From Gordius sp. MW1 (taxonomy: Eukaryota; Nematomorpha; Gordioida; Gordea; Gordiidae), in assembly GCA_964036665.1 (NCBI GenBank), contig OZ038528.1:12716501-12780500 (forward strand): a stretch of 64,000 nucleotides of DNA. The letters run 5' to 3'. Made by a program: the position numbers and the translations under genes. Positions 1 to 9,324 of the stretch are shown piece by piece (positions within the stretch are counted from its first letter, which is position 1; every line of letters starts with the position of its first letter). The notes under the pieces were generated by a model. That model searched no databases, was not told the DNA's origin, and saw nothing but the letters and a program-made list of their open reading frames with translations.

Positions 1-1781
1 TTTCTTTAACTACATCCGTTTGCGGAAGATGTAGTGACACTCGTTGACTTTTCACATGATACGGGCGCCTACCATGCGCGTCGTTTACGGAAGTCCTAGC
101 GCTTTCATTAATACATTATTCTTAACTTTCATATAGCACTTGTATCAGGGGTGACGCTCGGCTATCCAGGCCTGACAGCCGTGTTGACGATGTGAGATAT
201 TTTTAATCTTTGAAATAAGTACTGAAGGTGGTATCAAACCTGCAAGCCCTTGCTTCAAAAAACATATACCCACTACGCCACCACTTATAAGTAAATAAAT
301 AATATACACCCTTAGATAAGGACAATACACATGTTAAAAGGCCCAAAATTATTTAAGACTCGTTTCTAGTGGTTTGTTATATATCTGGCAAAATAGGTTC
401 ATATACAAAAATTATTCTATTTTATACTAATAAGTATGTTTTATAGGAAAAAGGGGCGACGTTTTTAAGGCTCACCTCATTCTATGAATTAACACATTGT
501 AATTTGGAGCTAAAGCTCATTTGCTTGAAGGATGGCGTTAAAGTTCTGCACAAATGACTGAAACCAAAATCGACAGGTGGACAAATTACATTATAAAATT
601 TTTTTTGTAATGGGTACGGTATAGGCTATATTATAAATTTTTGAGTCTTGGGTTCAAGTATAAATATTAACCTCAAAATAATCACTTTCAAGTCAGAGTG
701 TGATTCCCTTTAAGAGACTCTAAAATATATTACATGATTGATCAGCCTAATTGTAATAATAATATACAAATAGCATATTTTGAAAAAAAATACATTAACT
801 TCAAATTAAAATGATGAGATTTTAAATTTTGGCAACTATCAGAAGAGTGAAGTGTATTGTTTCAATAATATTTGACATTGTATATAAATATAAAAAAATC
901 TACAATTTAATGAGAATGTTGGTCTTTTTGTGTCCATTGTTTTGAGCATCTACAAAAAAAATTATTATTTTTTCAATATCAACTAAAATTGACCCTCAAA
1001 TAATGTAAATTATTTATAACATGTGAATTCGACTATTAAGGGTAATATTCACCTATCTGTCTTTACGATTCCTTCTTAATAACCTCAGTGCTGCTGAAAT
1101 TTACTCCAATTTTTTTATTAGAGATGTAATCAGAACAATACGCTATCACCTAATATGCAAATAAGTAAATAAGGATGTAAAGAAGATTTGGTGTAGATGT
1201 TATTATTTTAACAGCCTTATAAACAATATTTATTATAGAACTTTTGATTATACAACATATATTTATGCCTAAATCAAGTTTATATTGCAAAAATTATTAA
1301 ATGGTTAGGTTAAAGAACTAAAATTTGCCTTATAGACTTATTTATTTACAATGCACTAGTTTTATTATAGCAAAATTTATATCAATTTATTTTAGTCTCA
1401 AGTAAAATGCAAAAATTTAATTGTTTAATGCTATAGCCTTAAAACAAAGCATTCTAATAATGTGGGCCATATTGAAATAAAATTTATGATTGCTAGGCTA
1501 TTTATGGGTTTTTAATACAAAAAAATGATTGATGTGCTAGAGAATATTATAAAATTGAATCTTTTATAAGCATGACTAGTTTAAACAATTATAATCTTTC
1601 TTGAGTCCTTATTTATTATCATATGTTTTTCATATTACTTCATAATCATGTTTTTATGTCCTTAATCCCAATGGAATATTTTAATGAAGAAATACAGTTG
1701 AGAGTTTAAATGATGCTTCACTAAACGTCCAACTCTAATTTCATTTAATTGTAATAAAAATGTTCAATGTCCCTGTTGCTT
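1..1781. other. AT-rich stretch, no recognised gene
   Basis: This lies downstream of the TMX1-like gene. I see no convincing gene. One weak candidate is a terminal exon on the plus strand at 447-557: a TTATAG acceptor is followed by 36 open codons and TGA, and an in-frame TAG lies immediately before the acceptor. No partner exon or family could be recognised. Confidence 0.4.
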
Positions 1782-2661
1782 TTAAAAAAGCTTCAAACAA
1801 TGGTTGTTATTTTGATTTATTATGCTTTTTAATAATTCATTTGTCTATGGCTTATTTGACAGACATTTTTAAATTTTTTTCTAAAGTTTATTAAATTAAT
1901 CTTAGTACTTACCAATCCAAGGAAGAGACCAAGAAATATTGTAATTACAATAAATAACCCGTATGATGCATATGTGGGTAGACCATATGTTTCAATCATA
2001 TAAACGTGCAATTCCTAATGTTTGTAGATAAAATAAATATTTAGTACCTGCAAGTGATAGGCAGCTTTAAATAATTTACCAATAATTGCCATACTATAAA
2101 AATAGTTAATAGTAAAGCTAAGCTTACTGAAAGGTGTTTGGTGATAGCCAGAATGATAAAGGCTTTGTATTTTTCCAAGATTGTAATTTAATATAGGATA
2201 TCATCTTGTCCTTATCATAGAGATAATTAGCTTTTCGGAAAGATCCATCCTTAACACTTATTTATAGCTTGATAAAATATTAATATAAATTACTGATAGA
2301 ATGTTGGAAGTGAAGTAATAAAAAATCGCCCACTTAATTCTGTATTGAGTTTAATATTATATTTAACTTATAAATTTACCAGGGTTATTTGTTACATCTA
2401 CTTGAGAAACATTTACTCCCAATTCATATGCCTCGTCAGCAAATTCTTGCCAATAATCTCCAACAGCTTTGCAAGCAGGACACCATTTAGCATAGCTTTT
2501 ATAACTTTAATAAAAAGACTAAAGACTATTTACAATTTGATCATCCACTCGCCTTTTAAAATTGTTTTCCAATCATTCTCGGTTAAATCTTTAGTTAAAG
2601 TTTGTGACTTATATAAAGTTAAATTAATAATAAAAATTAGAATGCTTATAAACAACGTCAT
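1782..2661 (-). CDS. TMX1: Thioredoxin-related transmembrane protein, TMX1-like, seven exons
   Basis: This is an ER membrane protein-disulfide oxidoreductase of the TMX1/TMX4 type. Exons (minus): 2661-2534, 2495-2380, 2339-2294, 2256-2128, 2093-2048, 2014-1913, and a less certain last exon 1844-1782. Phases agree across all joins and give about 209 residues; human TMX1 has 280. In order: a signal peptide from the Met at 2661, a thioredoxin fold beginning EWMIKFYAKWCPACK (active-site CPAC, as in TMX1), the cis-proline loop region RFFITSLPTFYH, and after the fold IETYGLPTYASYGLF leading into one membrane segment. The codon at the first join (TT|C) makes the Phe before YAKWCPAC. Introns 1-5 are only 38, 40, 37, 34 and 33 nt. 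The last intron (68 nt) and the C-terminal tail are inferred. An upstream in-frame Met at 2724 exists, but the signal peptide favours 2661. Confidence 0.9.
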
Positions 2662-2730
2662 TTGAATAGCAGACCGCAGATCAGGAGTAAATTTCTGGTT
2701 TGGGCCAAAAGAACTAATGATCAAATTCTA

Positions 2731-2744
2731 AAACCGTGGGCGCC
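2731..2744 (-). other. Primer-binding-site-like sequence
   Basis: Read on the minus strand, TTGGCGCCCACGG directly follows the LTR end (…ACTTAACA). This is the usual place and form of an LTR-retrotransposon primer binding site (TGGCGCCC-type). It shows that the LTR at 2745-3559 reads leftward and once served as a 5' LTR. No internal region follows: the TMX1-like start codon is about 70 bp further on. Confidence 0.6.
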
Positions 2745-3559
2745 AATGTTAAGTATCCAATTTACTACACGTTGATTATTTATTTTCGGATACGATCTTT
2801 ATTATAAATCAACTCAAATTCTTATACAGACGATGTTCGTAATCAGGATAATACCAAAAATAATATGCCTACCGATTTACAACATGTTTTTACGAGGGGA
2901 ATTAATTAGTAATTGAATGATGTTCGATGATGTGTGTTCTTTGTCTCTAGTAATAATTCCCCTCTTCACTGAGCCCTTGCGCCAGTTGTTACTCTCCCTT
3001 GCGTCCCTTACGTTATTCTTCTTAGACCCTCTTTGTCTCCAGCCTACTATCGTCTAGCATCTGGTAAATTCCCCTTGCATCTGACCGCTATCCCACCCCT
3101 CTCTCCTACACCACAGATATTTAAAACGTATATGACAGACGACATATACGACATCTCCTCTTTTTACTTCCTTTTCTTTTTCTCTTGCTGACCTTTTTCA
3201 CACCCTTTCGTTTGTTGACCTTTTCCGTACCGTTATAGCGCGCGATATGCAAAGCTACACTATAATCACATAATTTTAATTCGATACTAACACTTTCCGT
3301 TATACAAACAGCGACACAACTGCGCTATTTCACATTCAACACTACACATCCTTAGACAACTTCCCTCAATATTCACTAACGATACCCGATCAATGTGATA
3401 TCCATACATAACCCGAATGAGAGTTTACATACACCATACAACATATAAGACTATTAATATACAATAAACAATATTAACATACATGCTCTGATATACATCA
3501 CGACGTAACACACTATTTCACATACATCGTTATACATCTTACGGTTTTACATCGACAAA
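2745..3559 (-). repeat. LTR copy 1 (minus-oriented)
   Basis: This is the first of two near-identical direct copies of about 0.8 kb lying back to back. On the minus strand it starts TGTCGATGTAAAACCG and ends GGATACTTAACA, giving TG…CA ends, and it is followed by a PBS-like motif. It differs from copy 2 by scattered substitutions and by lacking a short duplication (GCGCCAGTTGTTA) seen in copy 2 near 3800. It lies 84 bp upstream of the TMX1-like start codon, in the same orientation. Confidence 0.75.
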
Positions 3560-4387
3560 AGTATCCAATTTACTACACGCTGATTATTAACTTTCGAATA
3601 CGATCTTTATTATAAATCAACTCAAATTCTTATATAGACGATGTTCGTAATCAGGATAATAACAAAAATAATATATCTCTCGATTTACAACATGTTTTTT
3701 TACGTGGGGAATTAATTTATAATTCTATGATGTTTGATGATGTGTGTTCTTTGTCTCTGATAATAATTCCCCTCTTCACTGAGCCCTTGCGCCAGTTGTT
3801 ATTCTCTGCGCCAGTTGTTACTCTCCCTTGCGTCCCTTACGTTATTCTTCTTAGACCCTCTTTGTCTCCAGCCTACTATCGTCTAGCATCTGGTAAATTC
3901 CCCTTGCATCTGACCGCTATCCCACCCCTCTCTCCTACACCACAGATATTTAAAACGTATATGACAGACGACATATACGACATCTCCTCTTTTTACTTCC
4001 TTTTCTTTTTCTCTTGCTGACCTTTTTCACACCCTTTCGTTTGTTGACCTTTTCCGTACCGTTATAGCGCGCGATATGCAAAGCTACACTATTATCACAT
4101 AATTTTAATTCGATACTAACACTTTCCGTTATACAAACAGCGACACAACTGCGCTATTTCACATTCAACACTACACATCCTTAGACAACTTCCCTCAATA
4201 TTCACTAACGATACCCGATCAATGTGATATCCATACATAACCCGAATGAGAGTTTACATACACCATAAAACATATAAGACTATTAATATACAATAAACAA
4301 TATTAACATACATGCTCTGATATACATCACGACGTAACACACTATTTCACATACATCGTTATACATCTTACGGTTTTACATCGACAA
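3560..4387 (-). repeat. LTR copy 2 (minus-oriented)
   Basis: This is the second direct copy of the LTR, joined to copy 1 with the terminal AACA of its minus-strand end missing (GGATACTT runs straight into TTGTCGATG). It lies at the 3' side of a gag-containing remnant at 4388-6312, so it is probably that element's 3' LTR. The small open frame at 3727-4020 is not supported as a gene. Confidence 0.75.
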
Positions 4388-4737
4388 CCACTACATCCTC
4401 ACGAACTGTGTGATATAAACATACACAGAAGGAGAACATTATAAACTCAAACATATAATAATATAAATATACAATAAAAATTATGTAAATAAAATATATA
4501 ATAAAAATATGTTAAAATTAATATAAAACGAAAATATTATACTCCATCCACATATAAGTAACTAATTACGAGAATATCAATACAACATCGAAGTAATACC
4601 CCCACACATCCATACAACAGGGGATTTACAGACAACAGAACTATTAATTTTATACATCGAAATACTACTAGATTAAACATATAATAACTCAACAATACTT
4701 CACTTCCCCTTCTATATTATATTTTTTATTTGTGTAT

Positions 4738-5056
4738 ATTTTTTTTTATTATTATTTTTTTTTTTTTTTTTTTATTATATTTTTTTTTTTTTTTAGGGAA
4801 TGAGTATACATAGAACACCAATATATATATCAATACAACAATATTAGTTCTTCCATTCTGCGATCATATTTAAAATGTTATATCCGAAGTTAACAATACA
4901 ATTCTTATGTAATAATTCTGTACATAATATCTTGCGACATCGCTAAAATGAGAAATATACATTACCTTATTTTTTTTTTTTTTTTTGTATATTTTTTTTA
5001 TTATTATTTTTTTTTTTTTTTTTTTTCGTATATATTTTTTTTTTTTTTTATAATAT
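4738..5056. repeat. Poly-T / TTATTA low-complexity tracts
   Basis: Two T-dominated tracts (about 4738-4795 and 4970-5052) with interspersed TTATTATTA and GTATATT motifs are separated by about 170 bp of ordinary sequence. The lysine-rich frame read through them on the other strand (4870-5106) is an artefact of composition. Confidence 0.8.
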
Positions 5057-5136
5057 AATGAATGAGAGATACGTAGGAAAGATTTAGATAAATGAATGAG
5101 AGACAAATAGGAAACAGTTAGGTAGAATAGAGTAAG

Positions 5137-6066
5137 CTAGCGGTAAAGTAAAATTAAAAATGATAGATATATAGATAGGAGATCATATAGTATGAAACAT
5201 AAATAATTTCCCCCCAACACTTTCTTTTTATGAAAGTGAAAAAATATGTAACCCTTATCATAAGTAACACAAGGCCTGCCATCTTCCGGACAGTCACCCT
5301 TCTTCTTACTCGCCCCTTTCCATCCCGCTATCCTACCATATACCGCTAATGTTTTGTTTGCAATAATTTTTATTGATCCCACAACTGTCTTTCTGCCGAC
5401 CCCCTTTTCCCATTTACAGGGTACACGCCATACTACAGTTACTCCGGGACCCTGACCTTCCCTAATATTGACTGGATTGTTGTTTCCCTTACTTTTTCCC
5501 CTTTTATTGCTCAGTGGCAAGCAACATATAGACATCCCTCTCCTCCCAAGGGTTAACACTCTAGCGACCATTTCCCACCCCTGTCGCTTATTAAGCATAA
5601 AACAATTCTTTTTCCTATATTTCCTAACTGCCCTCCCTACTGCACTTATGTATTTCACAAAATAAGAAAAACATATGCAACAGCACCTGCCCCTGCTATT
5701 AATAGTCCAATATATGACTAAAATCACCGCATTATACAGAACACCAATTAAATAAACACTTAACCACAACACGTTAAGACTCAAAATTTTAAAGGAACTA
5801 AGTAAATACGCCCCCAATTTATATGAACTTCTCCCAATCCTACCATATAAACGTAACTCCTGCTGCATACAATATATATATGTATCTATGACAAATTTAA
5901 ACACTTTAAATATAATTACGAATATCACATGCAATAAAATTTTACTATACCAAAAGAAACAACGAGTAATAAGTTTACAAAATCCTATGACCCGTCTTAT
6001 CCCATATCGGAGTACATCTATGACAAATTTAAACACTTTAAATATAATTAAGAATATCGCATGCAA
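5137..6066 (-). CDS. Unrecognised 309-codon open frame in an LTR element
   Basis: This is the longest single-exon frame outside the gypsy element. I do not recognise it. The N-terminal half is hydrophobic and contains the segment IFKVFKFVID twice, because the DNA there is a 132-bp direct repeat. The C-terminal half is basic, without an obvious catalytic motif. It sits between gag zinc knuckles and the LTR on the same strand, where pol or env would be in a complete element. It could be a chance frame in the 3' part of a non-autonomous element. Confidence 0.3.
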   Translation of the reverse strand: MHAIFLIIFKVFKFVIDVLRYGIRRVIGFCKLITRCFFWYSKILLHVIFVIIFKVFKFVIDTYIYCMQQELRLYGRIGRSSYKLGAYLLSSFKILSLNVLWLSVYLIGVLYNAVILVIYWTINSRGRCCCICFSYFVKYISAVGRAVRKYRKKNCFMLNKRQGWEMVARVLTLGRRGMSICCLPLSNKRGKSKGNNNPVNIREGQGPGVTVVWRVPCKWEKGVGRKTVVGSIKIIANKTLAVYGRIAGWKGASKKKGDCPEDGRPCVTYDKGYIFFHFHKKKVLGGNYLCFILYDLLSIYLSFLILLYR

Positions 6067-6147
6067 AAAAAATTTAATATATCGAATAAACGAGCGAAAA
6101 ATATCTTTACAATATACGGTGCTCCGTCTAACCCCATAACGGAGTAC
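5884..6147. repeat. 132-bp direct repeat, two copies
   Basis: ATCTATGACAAATTTAAACA begins at 5884 and again at 6016. The copies diverge moderately, each ending near CGGAGTACA. The repeat produces the duplicated hydrophobic segment in the overlapping minus-strand frame. Confidence 0.8.
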
Positions 6148-6165
6148 ACCCTGGCTCCTTAAAAG

Positions 6166-6312
6166 TCACGCTTGTGCACGCCTAGGGCATTCCCTCGCCC
6201 TATGCCCCTCCCCTCGACATAAGAAACATACCAACTCTTGATTATTTCCCGGACATGATCGTGTTTCATGCCCCATCTCTCCACATTTGTAGCATTTAGC
6301 TACCCAATTCCT
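6166..6312 (-). pseudogene. Retroelement Gag nucleocapsid C-terminus, two CCHC zinc knuckles
   Basis: A 48-codon frame ends at TGA and contains two CCHC knuckles in tandem: CYKCGEMGHETRSC, then after a 10-residue linker CFLCRGEGHRAREC. Both have the full C-x2-C-x4-H-x4-C spacing. The frame is closed on its 5' side by a TAA in a poly-A run, so only the nucleic-acid-binding tail of Gag remains. BEL/Pao, Copia or LINE ORF1 proteins could carry such a tail. The nearby same-strand LTRs favour an LTR element. Confidence 0.75.
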
Positions 6313-7139
6313 TTAAACTTTTTTTTTTTAGTCCGCTTCTGTTCAAAATATTGACGATCATAATATCGACAACCAATATATGTATATAATAAAATATATA
6401 GAATTATATATAAGCAATTTCTACATATTTATTATAATATATTAAACACTAAATTATATAATTAATAAATAAAAGTTATTTGGTATAGGGTGGTATATAA
6501 TTTTAAGTGTATAAAAGCAATTTATACATACTTAATATATCATAGCCAAGTATCAATTTAATTAAAAAGCAATAATGATGGAATTTCATGAATAGAAAGT
6601 GCAATCTGCGCAGTAATTTATTTACCTTGTATGTTTACATCTTTTAAGTAGTTAACACATCCCAAGAAAGATGGGTAAGTAAGAATAAATAAATTGACAG
6701 ATTTAGAACCATATTATAGGAATGATGACGATCAACACTTTCTTTTTTCATATTTTCATGTAGTTTTATAAATTAGTGCCAATAACAATTTTGTCTCAGT
6801 TTACACAAATTAATAATTTTTTTGAATAAAAAAATTAGTATTGAAGTTATGTGTTTCCATTATACGCAATCTTAAGAGGAGGGAGGTGAGTATGAATCAT
6901 TTATCGGAGTAACTAATATATGTTATTAACTTTGTCATTTCAGATTATGTGATGACTAATTTTCACTTCCACGCAAAATGTGGAAAGCTGGAAATACGGA
7001 AAACTAATCAAATGCATTGGCAATTTCGCAGAATATGTGTCAAACGAACTAAAACCAATATGCATGTTTTGACAATTTAGTACTTTATGTGTGATCACAA
7101 ATAGTTCATATGTATAATTATACGTACCAAGTCAAACGA
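6313..7139. other. AT-rich spacer, nothing recognised
   Basis: No gene, terminal repeat or homologous domain was seen. A segment near 7010-7110 (…TTTATGTGTGATCAC…) resembles sequence near 9950-9990, so it is probably part of a dispersed repeat. Confidence 0.5.
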
Positions 7140-7156
7140 TATAAAGACACTAAATA

Positions 7157-7258
7157 TAAAATCTCTAAAAATCTCTAAAAATAACTAAAAATCTCTAAAA
7201 ATCTCTAAAAATCTCTAAAAATAACTAAAAATCTCTAAAAATAACTAAAAACCCTAAA
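7157..7258. repeat. Decamer repeat ATCTCTAAAA / ATAACTAAAA
   Basis: About ten tandem copies of a 10-bp unit (AAATCTCTAA, alternating with AAATAACTAA) end just 15 bp before the start codon of the FLYWCH gene. It may lie in the promoter or 5' leader. Confidence 0.85.
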
Positions 7259-7273
7259 AACACCTATTGTAAT

Positions 7274-8653
7274 ATGAATCACGTTCATTTTACTCAATCC
7301 CAAAAAAGAAAACCAATTTTAGTTTATCAAAATCATCATTATACAAAGGTCAATAATGGGACAGATTCAAAATCTTACTACAGATGTAGGGTAAATGAAT
7401 GTGGTGGCAGAGGTTTCTATTCAGATGCAAGGTTTACAATGACACGTGCACATGACAATCTCCCACATAAAAGTATGTTAATATTAATTTTACTTATTAT
7501 ATTATAGAGTACCCTAATTATGGATTGATACCTTCAGATCTACCTATATCCCATTTGAGTAATTTAATTTAAAAACTTTTATCATCATTTCTTTAGACAG
7601 TGGATCCATACAAACATCCTACTTAAATGATGCAACAAATCTACCTATATCCCTTTTGAGTAATTTAATTAAAAAACTTTTATCATCATTTCTATAGACA
7701 GTGGATCTATACAAACATCTTACTTAAATGATGCAACAAATCTACCTATATCCCTTTTGAGTAATTTAATTAAAAAACTTTTATCATCATTTCTATAGAC
7801 AGTGGATCTATACAATCATCTTACTTAAATGATGCAACAAATCTACCTATATCCCATTTGAGTAATTTAATTTAAAAACTTATATCATCATTTCTATAGA
7901 CAGTGGATCTATACAATCATCTTATGATGCAACAAATCTACCTATATCCCTTTTGAGTAATTTAATTTAAAAACTTTTATCATCATTTTTTTAGACAGTG
8001 GATCTATACAATCATCTTACTTAAATGATGCAACAAATCTACCTATATCCCATTTGAGTAATTTAATTTAAAAACTTATATCATCATTTCTATAGACAGT
8101 GGATCCATACAATCATCTTACTTAAATGATGAACAAATCTACCTATATCCCTTTTGAGTAATTAAATTTAAAAACTTATATCATCATTTCTATAGACAGT
8201 GGATCTATGCAATCATCTTACTTAAATGATGCAACAAATCTACCTATATCCCTTTTGAGTAATTTAATTTAAAAACTTATATCATCATTTCTATAGACAG
8301 TGGATCCATACAATCATCTTACTTAAATGATGCAACAAATCTACCTATATCCCTTTTGAGTAATTTAATTAAAAAACTTTTATCATCATTTCTTTAGACA
8401 GTGGACCTATACAAACATCTTACTTAAATGATGCAACAAATCTACCTATATCCCATTTGAGTAATTTAATTTAAAAACTTATATCATCATTTCTATAGAC
8501 AGTGGATCTATACAATCATCTTATGATGCAACAAATCTACCTATATCCCATTTGAGTTATTTAATTTAAAAACTTATATCATAAATTCTATTGACAGTGT
8601 ATCCGTTTATATGTATTTACATTCTCATGAATCAATTACAACCATATAAATAA
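7274..8653 (+). CDS. FLYWCH-type zinc-finger gene A with an array of duplicated mini-exons
   Basis: Exon 1 (7274-7472) encodes one FLYWCH-like domain: basic N-terminus, KPILVYQNHHY, then YYRCRVNECGGRGF with the zinc-ligand pair CRVNEC, then H-D-N-L-P-H. The usual Trp of YWxC is Tyr. FLYWCH is a DNA/protein-binding fold seen in transcription factors and MULE transposases. Exon 2 (7508-7558) encodes YPNYG. Ten module exons follow: 7597-7659, 7698-7760, 7799-7861, 7900-7956, 7995-8057, 8096-8157, 8196-8258, 8297-8359, 8398-8460, 8499-8555. A candidate last exon is 8598-8653, with AATAAA at its stop. Introns are 35 nt, then 38 nt each, then 42. All module exons are phase 1-1. Each encodes a 21-aa repeat starting NSGSIQTSYL (19 aa in the two 57-nt exons). 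Module 8096-8157 has 62 nt and breaks frame unless skipped; without it the frame is open for 286 aa. Splicing is inferred. Confidence 0.65.
7537..8597 (+). repeat. 101-bp tandem array of exon+intron units
   Basis: Ten units, each a 63-nt exon (57 in two, 62 in one) plus a 38-nt intron beginning GTAATTTAAT and ending TTCTATAG or TTCTTTAG. The repeat starts in the middle of exon 2, whose second half (CTACCTATATCCCATTTGA) equals the end of each module. Copies differ at only a few positions, so expansion is recent or homogenised. The last intron has lost TATAG (TATTG) and the array then decays. Confidence 0.9.
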
Positions 8654-9319
8654 AATTTATTTCTAGTTTTTTATAAATTTTTATAGTAAGGTGTGTTTTT
8701 CATCTTAATTATTAATCACAATCTTATTAATAAATATTGCCAATTCTAGTTTAGGTTTAAGGAAATCAAATATCACTATCTTCAAGGATCTATTTGTAAA
8801 AAGAAATTAATAAAATAATTTTCTGTAAAATAAATGTTGCTTGCTTATTATGATTAGTCCTTGAAATAAAACTAAAAGATCATTTGATGTTTATTTACAA
8901 ACATAAACAATAAAATCTCAAAATAAAATTTATATGCCCAGTAATAAGAAAAGATCTCTCTATTTTTAATAAAACTTTAACAGACTAAATATTTACAATT
9001 CTTAACCTTAACTACATTTCCAATTCAATCAAAAATTATATCTAAGCCAATTTAAATTTTTTATTATATAATAAACTTTACTAATTTAAATAAACTAATA
9101 CAATTAGAGTTAGGCAATTATAATTAAATTAATTTTTTATGCTAAAGATTTATATTATAATATCCTTGCACCCTTTTTTTATATAATACCTTTTATACTA
9201 AAATATTGTCTATTATTTTATCTTTATTTTTATATTTTAAATATGTACCTAAATGCGGTACTATGAAACGTTTGACTTTATAACGTTTGACCCGGATTCA
9301 TAATTATATTAAGGTATTA
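8654..9319. other. AT-rich spacer downstream of FLYWCH gene A
   Basis: Nothing recognised beyond the poly-A signal at its start. Confidence 0.4.
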
Positions 9320-9324
9320 TATAT

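Larger units (their letters stand above)
4388..6312 (-). mobile_element. Internal part of a gag-only LTR element, 5' end missing
   Basis: This holds, on the minus strand, a gag C-terminus with two zinc knuckles, then an unrecognised 309-codon frame, then long T-rich tracts, then the LTR. No protease, RT, RNase H or integrase frame lies between gag and the LTR. A non-autonomous gag-only element (TR-GAG-like) or a pol deletion would both fit. No matching LTR was found upstream of 6312. Confidence 0.5.

Noticed and set aside
145..330. Minus-strand 61-codon frame
   Set aside because: No domain, no splice partners, composition like the background.
447..557. Possible terminal exon (36 codons after an acceptor)
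   Set aside because: No upstream exon or homology was found; kept only as a note in the first feature.
3727..4020. 97-codon frame inside LTR copy 2
   Set aside because: It is not preserved in LTR copy 1 at the same place and has no motif.
4870..5106. Lysine-rich 78-codon frame
   Set aside because: It is the translation of poly-T/TTATTA tracts.
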